This document shows positions 49,401 through 61,400 of a stretch of 64,000 bases of DNA, one piece after another. The position numbers were made by a program, and so were the translations under genes. Position 1 is the stretch's first letter. Each line of letters begins with the position of its first letter. The stretch covers positions 65,708 to 129,707 of the forward strand of contig JADHZB010001099.1 in assembly GCA_015657535.1 (NCBI GenBank), written 5' to 3'. This DNA comes from Nephromyces sp. MM_2019 (Eukaryota > Apicomplexa > Aconoidasida > Nephromycida). The notes below the pieces were generated by a model that had not been told where the DNA came from, did not search any database, and saw only the letters and a program-made list of their open reading frames with translations.

Positions 49401-52400
49401 TCGGGAAGCGCACACTCAAATTTTTGAAAGTGTGGGCAAAGAAGAAACTGTTTGAGCTAACTATACCAAAACATGCAGGTAAGTTATTTTTTCAGCTTAA
49501 AGTTTTTTCATAAATATTAACGACCAATTTTTTATCTTTCCTTAGACGGAATACAAATAGTGGAAACCCCTAAGAAGAGGAAATTAGTAATGAAATTTGT
49601 TTGATTACTTGGGTAGCATGGAATTGAAGTTTGCAAAAAATATTTTGCACTTTGAGTCGCTTATAAAAATGTTATATTTGCGTTAAAGCTTGGTACAAGT
49701 TTTATATTTTCTTTTCATAACCCCATGAAAGTACTCGTTTGTCAAGATAGATGTTACTTCTTACTGGATGAGTGACGGACTTATTGGTAGACGCTTTTGT
49801 ATGAAAAGAATGAAAAAATTAACGCAATGTAATAATTAAGCCAACAGTTACTTTTCTAATTTTAATGATCCTCATTACAGAAAATATAATTCCACTGAGT
49901 AAAAAGGAGATAAAATTGCTTTATACACAGGATGCCCCATCTCTTCTGATGCTAGCATTTCAATTAGAGCCAGATTCTATAGATACTGTAAATTCAATTT
50001 CCTTTCCACTTACATTTTCCGCTAAAGTATTTGTATATTCCAAAGCTTTAATCAAACAGAAATTCGAAATCCTAAAGTATGATGAAGCTACTTTCTCCGC
50101 ATACAAGGTAATCGGACGACGTTCATGATGTGGATATCCAGCCTTTTTTTTTGAGTAGTAAAAAAATTTCCTCAACCAAGTTTAAAGTCACAGTTAAGAA
50201 TGTAGCTTTAGATATATATGCTTCATAAAATGCTTCACTATATTTTTTAAATTTAGTAAGACTTTTGAGTATAAAAAAAAATTTAATTCGTAATAAACAT
50301 ACTTTTCACTGCGAAGTCATTTTCCCCATATATAGGAAAATCATGTTCCCTTAAATTGCGATATTCAATGGCAAGTTCCATTTTTAAAAGAGAGCACAGC
50401 ACATTTTTAAAGAATAAATACTGATTGAATATTAAGGCTACAGATTTAGTGTTAAATGTTTTTTTTCAGCAGAGTACACTGTTTTTAAAAACTCATTTTT
50501 CAGATCGAAAAAAAAGCTCGACAGATTCAAGCAGTGGATTGGCTCATACAGAATTCTATTAAATTTCATCTCCCAGCGTTTGCAGCTTTGTTTGCAAAGC
50601 AAATATATCTTTTATGTAAAGCAATAATTGGGCAATTTCATAAAGAAAAAGTTGCCCTTAATGCAATGCACCCCAACGATACAAAAAAAATATCAAGTTT
50701 TTTTAAAGGAGTAAAGTGGAGCATTTATGGTTCGTTATTTAACAAAGCTTCAGTCAAACTTTTTAAAGACTTGTTAAAGAAATCCTGCAAGCAAATCATT
50801 TTTGGAGCTACAAAAATAGGTTAAAAATTTATGCATGTTTTCTTCTGTCGAGCCTATATTTTACTTTGAAGAATAGCAGTTATATTGCTGGATATCGTGA
50901 TTTATTATAAACAAAAACTTCAAATACTTTTGAAAGTTACGCATTTAAGATCGTTCAAGTGGATTTATTATTTATAACTTAATGTCTGACTTTATATGTT
51001 TTTAAAGCTGTTATTGTTATTTTCGGAAAAAGATGCTAGGTTGCAAGATATTTTTCCCACATTTTCATGATTGAAGCAAACTAACCAATATTTCATTCTT
51101 GCACTAACTTAAGAGTACAAACCACCAGCAAATACCTTTCCCACTATATTAGCCTGTGAAATATTTAAATAGCTAGAAATAATACGCGGCCACACCTGTC
51201 TACAGCAGTAAGAGATTCCCTAATTTTATGTGTCGATTAAAATGATTTCCAGGCCTTCTCCTCAGCACAAAAAATTTAGGAGTACCTCTATTACCAGATA
51301 TTAGCAAAAAAACAAATCTGCAATCTTTTTTCAAAAAAGCTTTTAAAATAAAGAAAAAAGATCTATTCAGCCCCAACTTTCAAAGAGCACTTCTACGCAA
51401 AAAACTAACCAAAGCAACAAATTTAATTAAAGAAGGCTCAAAACAAATATTTAAACAAGTCATTGAGCTAGTCGATGCACACAGAATTTTTTTATCACAA
51501 GTATGCAAAGTTTCAAAGCAACACGGTTGCGTAGGAATCGATCAAGATGCAAATAGCGGAATGGAAATACAGTCATTACAAGAGAGAATTATCATATCTG
51601 CAATTTTAGCCTCTCATGAAATCCTGAATACTGCCTCAACTACTAAAATGGATAAAAAGGATTTTATTCTGCATTCCGTAAGCAATTTAAAAAGTTCCTT
51701 GGAAAAACTAGATAACAGCCTAAACATCCAAACTCAAGGTAATTAAAAATTAGGCTAAAGAATATTTGCATGAATCACTAGATTTTATATATAATTTTTG
51801 CAAAATGAAAACGTTGCCCCTAATATGTGCTAAAATTTGAGCGTTAATGATGAGCTTTTGACCTATTTTTACTTCTCTTTGCTGAGATCTTGCATACGCA
51901 GCATTAAAAAATCATGCAAGCATCTTCATTCCTTACAAACGTTCAAGTCAATGCTTTACGCATGCAATTTTCAGACAGCTTCCATCATAAATTTATTGCA
52001 TTTCTGTCAGGTTTATCCATCAAATTCAAGAAACGGAAAAAAAATTCATAAAAGCAATTTGAAATTTACAAACTCCTCTATGCTCAAATGTTTTTCAAGT
52101 ATGTGCATGTTGCTGAGTTACTCACATTTTCAAACTTTTCCATCAATTTTATGGTGACGCATATCCTTCGTTTTGTATAAGTTATTGTTTTAAAATGTGG
52201 ATAAACTTTCAAAGCTTAAAAAATTATTAAATTAGATTTCGAAGCCTTATCATTAGAAAGTCCTTTTAATAGCGTAAATAAGGAATTAAGCAACTCAACT
52301 AGCCTGCTTTAAAGCTATTGAATCTACGCTCAAAATTTTTGATTTTGCACAAATTTTTCCATTTTACAGGATCAATGGGAAAAATTGACTCAAATCCTTT

Positions 52401-55400
52401 GAGTGCGTTTTCGTTCTATCAACTTTTCACAAAAAATAAAATTGATAAATCAACACAAAGTTAGTGATAAATTAAAAACAAAAAAGGCATGCTTCTTATA
52501 TAATAGCCCAAGGATGTGTTATCTTTATTGCAGTTTAAATCCTGTAGTTTTTGGCCTTTAATTTACATACCCAAATTATTAATTTAAGGTGTTTATGCCC
52601 TAATTTCATTTTGGAAGAATGATAGAATGTTTCAATTAAAAGCCAATCTAATGCAGATAAACTTATAGAAAGAACGTTAAGAAAAATAAGAAATAAATAA
52701 GAAAATTCCAGCTTTTATAGGGTAAAAGATAACATGTTTAACCAAATAAAATTGTAATTTTTTTTAGAAATTAAGGCATTCAGTACCAAGGCTAAAGAAA
52801 AGCTTTTCAAAATTTTTTTCACAATAATGGCTGTTGATTCGATAGCAACAGTAAAGGAGCTTCTTTTGATTCTTGCCTCTTTGGATAAAGGCCTAGGCAA
52901 AATAACAAATAACTTATTGGAGGTTCTTGATAAACTTCCAAATCATTTCTCTCTTAATGGATACCAAACTGCTTTTTTGGGTGCACTGGAACAAGCAAAG
53001 CCAACCAAGTTTGAGCTAAAAAACTGCGTAGCGCTGTATAAAATATTATATCACCTAAACTTTATGTATAAGCAGCAAACCGAAAATGTAAGCAAAGACG
53101 TGTTTTACATGCTATCAATATTTGATCATTGCCTTATTTTATAAAAATACATGCGCCGTTAAAAACCCAACTGAAATAAATATTTTTGGTTTTTACATGA
53201 AATTTATGCTATTTTGATACGACAATAGGACAATTTAAGCTTTAAAAGCACTAAAAAAACTTATTTAATTGGCACGATACAAAGAGCTTAGTCCAAAACT
53301 TACCTTAGCAAAGAAAACATAATTTATTAAATGGATATGTTTTAAATAAAACTTAAAGGTTTGAAAAATAAGACTTTTGTATTCGCACAATTAGTGATGT
53401 GCTTGATGTAGCGGCTAAAAAAAAATAGGAAACTTGCATACTTTCTATCTTCAAAAACATCTCTTCTAAGCTACATAAAAGCTATCAAAATGCAGATTGT
53501 TTAAAAATATCTTGCCCTTCAACTTTAAAGACTACCGTCGCTGTATTTAAAGGTGGCAAAGCTGCGTAATTGAAAGCTCACATTGAATTAATTTAGGATT
53601 GTGGAAAAAAAGTTTAGTTTGTTTAAACTAAAAAATTTATTGTTCGTACAGGATTTTCTATCGGTGGATGCAATAGTAAATAATCCTAAAAGGGAGAAGA
53701 ACTTTGAAAATATCGAGAAAGAACAAAAAAGAGCTTCACAGAGTAACTCTTATCTTGTGCTTTCAAATTCAAAAGGTATTTTTAAAAAACTGTATGTATT
53801 TTGTTACTTAAGTTGCTAGGTTGCCGGCATATATAATAACGTGATATAGCCAGTTATACCAGATTTTTAAAAAACAAAAGAAGTCGAGTGGCTTTAAAAT
53901 GACTATAGCATGTGTTAAAATTCCTTGTGCATTACGAAGCAAAATTTATAGGCACTTTTGTTTGTGCATCAAGCTAGACTTGCTAACCCATTTATAACAA
54001 ATTAATTAAAGCATGAAAAAATGATATTTCATAAAAATGCAAATCAGCTCTGATTTTACAGCTTTAAACGATATTTAAAACGCCTTAATCTTTTGAGCTT
54101 CTAACAATGATTAAAGAATTTGAACATATCCGCAGCACGAATAGCCTTAGTCAAAAAATGTATATGTTAATTGGCTACAAGGTAAAATATTTGAGTTCAT
54201 CCCAAGGAAAGGGCAGCTTGCAAAAATCACAGAAGATAAAACTTTTGAGATTGGAACTAAGTTATATTTGGCCAAGTCACTTGGAAAAGACAACAAGCTT
54301 TTAGAAATATTTCGAAATTCGCAAGATGAACAAGCTCCAAGTTCCACTGATAAAAATAAAGATAGTGGTAAAAGAATAATTCTAAAAGGGAAAATGGTTA
54401 GCCACTTGATATAGAAAAAAAAAATTTTTCTGCTAAAATTCTGAAAATTGAAAGATATGGAAGGCATTGGGCTGCAGATTTTCAATTTTACTTATATACA
54501 GTCTTGGTCTAATAAAAATTATTCCCAGTTTCTTTTTAAGTTAGAAATATTTTAAACAGACTTTTTAGTTTAGTAGCTGTTTTCGTGCAAGAAAGTACTT
54601 TAAAATGCCTGTAATGGTTTATATGTTACAAAAAACAATTATTACATTATTTTTTGAAAGAAAATCAAGGTCAAAGTATCAACGTGATTTCATGTGTGAC
54701 CAATGCAAAGTAGCCAAAAATTAAAAGTTAATTCTCAAAGCCTCAATTTTCATAAAAACTACTTGTAGAAGTTACATAAAGACAGGTTTGAGGAGTCCGT
54801 AACCTTGGCGACTCAAGGAATCCTATGGTCTACCAAAAAGTTTTCACATTATGACGCGGAGCTGGTAATAAGATAAATAATATAATGATGAATGCTCCAA
54901 AAAAAAATGAGTAAAATAATCATGCTATAAATTATTTATGAATATTATCCAAATGAAATCTTTTTGCAAACTAAGCAAAAAAAATTATTAGCTAATAAAT
55001 AACAAATAAGAGAAACTTTTTAATAAGAATTATGTGTCACTAATATTTCGCTGAAATTTATTTTATTTTCTTTAATTATAGCATGGAAAGCAAATGAGTT
55101 TGCAAATTTTTATTTTATACAGATCAGCGCCTTAATAGCTAAAGCTCAAACATCATATTATCCCAAACAAAAAAGAGACCAATTTTACAAACGCTGCACA
55201 CCCCAAGATTTAAACAGTGTTTTGATATATTTTGACAAAAAGGAAACCAATACCTCGGAAACTATAAATAAACACGCAGCTATAACTAGAGTTCTAGCCA
55301 AAGACGTATCACACAAAATTTTGGACATAAAGAAGCAGCTAAAGTTTTATGAAAATATTACACCATTATATTATCTTATGCAAAAGTATAGGAAGTTCAT

Positions 55401-58400
55401 TTCACACTCGAGAGCTGGAATAGCACTACTTGTGCGTCTACGAGAAAATTTCTTTGAAGCGTCCAACGGAATCAAGCATAAGCAAGGCTCCAAAGAAACA
55501 GAAAAGCAAAATTTATATGATAAAGCGGCAAGACTAGCAGTCAAAAAAATAGCAGTTGCGTCTTATAATGTAACTCAGGTACCAGAGAGCAGAATAAAAA
55601 ATATACCAGCAAAGTTGTGGAATATGCAAAAATTAAATGCTTAATCCTAGGCTAAAAGATATAAGACAACTTGGTTCAATAATGAGATTTTTTAATTGTC
55701 TTGAGTTTTGGTATTCATTACTCTTCTTTTTATAATCTAAATATCATTAGCTCTTATTTTTTTAATTTAATTGGCGAGCACGTAGTATGCTATTTAAATA
55801 TTCCTGTTGGCTTATATAAAAATATTAATTTTATTTTTTATTGCATCTAGAGTTTAGACTCCGATAGTTTTCAAACTATGCAGACATAAAAGGCACTACT
55901 GAACATATAGCAAGCCGCGTATCGTTTTGATTTTCTGCTTTAAAAATAAGATGGAAAGTGTATAGGGTTTAAAATAATTGTTTAAAATTATTACAACCCT
56001 GTGGGTAGCTGCTATTCCAACAGAACTTTGCATATATTTTTGCACAGCGCATTCCATTATCTGTTTTTATTATATCTCTTGGTTTTTTAAAAGGCTTGAG
56101 AGCTCAACCTAAGGTTATTAAGTTTTTTCCTTGTTAGCAATCCAGTGTATAAACTTTTTCTTGGTAGCACTAAGCGATTACTCAAAATAAAATCAGAAAC
56201 TGTAGTCACAAAATATAAAATAATTCGACTACTGAGATTTTGCAGTTATCAGAGGAAGAAGAAAAAGTGCTAGATACAATCTTTGAAAGTTTGAAAAAGA
56301 GCAAACGTGCACGAACATGGCGAGAATATTTTGGAAAAGCGAAACTTGACCAACACCTTTCTATAGAAAATCGCCTCAAGACGAAAATTTTGAAAAGCTT
56401 GAAGGCAGTAAGTATAAAATTCTCAATATATAATAATCAACTAGCCTAATTCTAAGAACTTTTTTACCTAGCCATATTATATTCCCCATGTAAAATTGAT
56501 AACTAATTACAATTTTTGAAAATCTGTTAGGCTAAGAAAACCGCAATTTCGAAGTTACCAAGTTATTCACCAGTGAGGCTTAACCTAAGAAGGTGATTCA
56601 TTTGAACTAAGAATGCTAGTATAGGAAATCAAAAAAACTTTTCATCAGGGTCAAAGCAGATGTGACTCGTAGTGCACAGCAAATAGAATAACTGAATTTA
56701 GACTCTGCTTGGCACAAATAATTGAGCATTAGGAGCCCTCATACAATGAATTTATAAGTAGCTATACTCTATATTATCTTTTCTTTCAGCTGTGGTATAT
56801 TAGAAGATTGAAAGTTTTAGTAGCAACCAACTTTATTGCAGAAAATTTAAGTTTGAGAAGTGTTTGTCAAGATGCATTGGTTTGTTTCCTCTTTTTTATA
56901 GTTGAGTAGCCCTAGTCCTTTATATTGTATTGGAAAACAAGAAGCCCTTGTTTCGCCTAAACTTGTCGCGCAGGTATTTGAGGAAACTGAATCTCCATGA
57001 AAGCTTTTTAATTAGCTTATTTTTGAAGCATTTACCAGAAGAGCCTACTGGAAACTTGTTGAGCCAAAAAGAACTACAAGTTTATATAAGTTTGATTAAT
57101 TTTCTCAAAGACTATATCGGCACTTTGAAAGACAAAGAAATATACACCATTGCTGACTTCATGAAAACTATGCCTCGCAACTTGGAGGATTCGCAAAGTA
57201 AGCGCTAATATGCAGATAAAAGAAATTTTGAAATTTGAGCATGCAGGCATTGTAACCTAGCAGCATAAAATAAGTACCACAAGGAGGAGTTATACAAAAA
57301 AAAAGATTTAATAGAACCTTACCCAAAAAAGTGACATACTAGCACATGCCCCCAAAACATTGATGCCTTATAAAGTCTTAAATAAATAATGAACTGACTA
57401 TTTTTAAGTTTTAAACTAAACGGCAAATAATTTAGTCACATACTGGCAAAAAAAAAGATGCTTACGCTACACAAATAAATTTGTATAATATGTAGAACCA
57501 ACTACTCGGAATGGATTATATGCTTCTTATTTTTAGCATAACGCAAATGGCAAATAGATAAAGTTTATGGATATACTCAGGTAGCTAGAGTAAAATACAT
57601 GCTTTCAAGCTATAGTAGCCAGTTTCCTTGGCTCATAGGATTTATACGGATAAAAACTTCTGTGAACATCAAAATAAAAAGACTACGGCGTAAAGGTAGA
57701 ATAAACCCCAACGTCGTAGGACCAAATAATAAAAAAACATCCGCATGTCGCTTTAAAAATTATAAAGAAGTATAAATTTTCATTTTTAAAGATTCTTTCG
57801 TGGTAAATCATGGCCTAGATTATTCAGCAGTTGCTAGCACCTAAAAATTTTGAAAGTATGAAATGCTAAATTTCTTAAGCAAGCTAATCTCTTTCGTCTA
57901 ATGTTTATGTTCAAATAAAGAGAACACCGCCAAAGTTTTATATAGCATTGCCTTTAAAAAGCTATCCTCCACCAAACCTTATCATGAAATTATGTGCAGC
58001 CATTATAAGCGCTCTATTAGATAGCCGAATTAACGATATATCACATAACTTATCTAAAGGACAAACGGCAGATGAACTCAGTTTATATGATAGAGCTTGT
58101 GCTGGGAAAATGGCGGAAACTTCTGAGGCTACGATGCATGTCTGGATCGAATACCTAGGAATGCTACAACAGATTATAGAGGAAAACAGGCGGCGGTTTC
58201 ACATCACCAACGAGTTAGTATCAGCAGTGAAACAACGGGCGAAGTCAACTCGGGAATATGATGACCTGGCTATGCTGGATGCTACCGAGCTGGAGATTAT
58301 TGCTCGCACGCACTCCGAATTTAAGGTGGAAATATCCACACTTAATAGTAAGCATATATTTGATACTGCCTTTGAAAGCAGCGTTCGTCCATTACGACTA

Positions 58401-61400
58401 ACTCAATTTATAAAGCTTTGGAAATTGTTGATGAGTTTCTTTGGAGTAATTAGATTGTTCTGCTGGTTGGCGATGAAAAGTCCAGTAATGTTAGGTGGGA
58501 TGAAAAAGATTGTTAATGATTTCTGTCTGATGAGTGTATGTTCCAAGTGTTGCATAGAATCACAAGTGGCTGGTAAGTACGACGGCATCAAAATGAACGT
58601 CGTCTTGAACTTTTTGATAATATTTAAGCTTCTTTAGTCGTGATTTCTGTAGTGAAGTTACAAAATAATACCAATTGTAGAAATACCCAGCATATTTCCA
58701 GTGATTAACTGTCTTTCACGCTCTCTGACACATTGTTCATAACCAGGTTTAGTGTAATGAGGAAATTAAGAATAGGAACCACAAAATTGCACAAAAATTT
58801 CCTTTTTCGCTGAGAAAAATTTAACCCGTTTTATTGCTTTCCCTATCACGCAGCTTATTCGGCCGACACGCTTAGGCAGGGTTATACAGGAATATGTTGT
58901 TACATCAAACAGATTAATTTTTGAAACATTGCGAGCTGCCATTGTTGATGCGTTATACTTTAGTTTGGATGAACCCAGGGTTTTAAATATTATACTGGAC
59001 TACTCGGCTTATGAGAAAACTGTGGCACTTGCTTATAGCGCAATAAGCAACATTTTATAGTTTATTGAAAGCTAATTCTCATGAACTAGGTCTGCATTCT
59101 GTCGATAAAAAAGGGTTGAGGAAAATTTTAGTTCAGTTTCATATGTTCAAACATATTTTGCGGAAAGCTTTGAAAAAAACTGCCGAAATGCAGCGATGCA
59201 TCATCTTTGAAAACTTTTTTCGCTGTTTTGCGTACAGAAAAGTTCAGAGATGCGCTAAAGCAAGGTAAAGCTAGAATATATATGATGCATGAGTTGGATT
59301 AAGTCTTTATACTCACGAGAATTTTCAGTACCTTTTTTCATAATAAGAGTACATAATATATAAATATGTAGATGATACTGAAGCCATATTTCTATCTTTG
59401 CCTAAACGCACAAGCATCCAAGATAGCCCTACAAGATACAAAAAAGAGCCAGCGAGCATCGCAATTACGGGCCTATATAGTAGGAATTACAATAATTAGC
59501 GAGCAGACATATGCCGAGCTTATAAAATGAAGCAAACATTTCGGACGTACGGGTCATGATTTTATATGATAAAAAATGAACCTATTCGCGTTTGCGAATA
59601 GTTCTTCCCGACGGAATTACTAAGGCTGTCTTCTTCAAGCCTCCCCAAAGAATATTTCCGCATTGTCAACAGAATCAAACGTTATTGCTAATTTTAATTA
59701 CGCAACTTTGAGATCAAGATAGGGCAAGTAACGGCCAGAAAATTGCGTGCGCTTCTTGCGAAAAATAATTCCTTGTTATTTCACTGCATCGTGTACACTT
59801 CGGAAATTACTATGCCTACTACATTAACTGGACATAAGAGCTGCCCGCTTTGATGTCGTCAAACTTAATCGATTGCAGCTTGCGTGACATATTATTTTCA
59901 ATGAGCATGTGAGAGTAATGGAAAAATTATACTATGCAATTGCTGTTTTATATTCAGATAAGCTCAGTATCTTAGCGCAGATCGACCAGCCTGATGCTAA
60001 AGATACTCTGATTGGCCTGAATAAAAGCAAACTTTATGATTTAGAAGAGCTCAAGAAAGGCTTATTCCACCTGCGAGTAAATGGTTATATGGCTTTTAGG
60101 GCCACGATAGGTGATATTATTCGCGCTTATCCTTTAGCAAGGCTTGAAACTCATACTGAACCCGCAGGTAAAAACCTTGCAGAAGTTGTGATTTATGGCA
60201 AGGCAAATTTCACTCGCCATAAATATATCGTAGCGTTCTCTTCAGCTTAACTTTATAAACATGCCAATATGCTTGCGTATTAAAATTTTTGGCTTGATGG
60301 ATTAAATTCCTTTGTCTCTGTATCAAATTAACACTTTTGCAATAATATATAGTCACGCTAAATTTCTGTGTTGGGGCACGAAGACACGATACTCGCTTTT
60401 ACGTTGCAGCACTGTTTGAAAATAGGAAAGTATGAAGGTAGTATATAGCAGCGATAAATGTGAAGCAAAATAATTATACTACCGGCAGTTTTCCCATACA
60501 GATATTATGGAAATGTTGCATTTTTGGAATGAGCTAAAGGTTATTCCAAGAAAATCAAGGCAAAAGTATTACTATCAATATTTGCAACTTTTCAATGGGC
60601 TATACGCGCTGGATTTCGAGCTCATGCAATCCGCGAGAATGAAGGATTCAATTCAAAAGCAATGCTCCAGAGAGGCTAAAGTGTTTCCCATGAGCAATTT
60701 GATACCGCAATATATATCAAAGAGTTTAAAGGCTATTCATCAACTTAAAAAAAAGTTTTTCAATCATGGAATTTCTTTGTTCAAATACAACAGTACACAT
60801 TTGCTCGAAAATTTGAGAGCGAAGGTATTTCAGGAAGTGCTAAAGCATGACATATTAATAGAAAACGTACGAAATATTGGTACTTTCAAAGTATTTCAGG
60901 ATAAAATCCTCCTTGTAATCGACAAAGGTGATGATACTACTCAGTAAAAAAATTCGGTGCAAAAGAATTGCAAAACTTTTACACTGGAATCTAGTTGCAG
61001 TATCAAAAAAATTTTATCAGTAAAATTGAGACGTATGAAGCAGGCTTGGTGTTAATGCAAAGTACCTTTAGTAACAAATCAAAATACCGCATTTGTGTAC
61101 TTGACATGATGCGAAGTCGGCAGTGGTTGCTTTTTAGTAAGAGTTGCTGCATACTCCTAGCATAAAGTCATGATCTCCAATAATTTATATATAAGTTATC
61201 ATCTTTAAATAGAGAAAAAATAAAACTTTGAATCGTGCAGCAATGATAGAAGAATATCTCTACCTACATAAAAAGAATTCAAGCCGCCTTGAAAAGTTTT
61301 GGAAAAAAAAAGGCACCGTATTGCATATCAAGCGTAATATGTCAGAAGTTTGCAATGAACTTTATCCTCCGGAGTTGATCGAAATCATAAAAAAAAAAGA

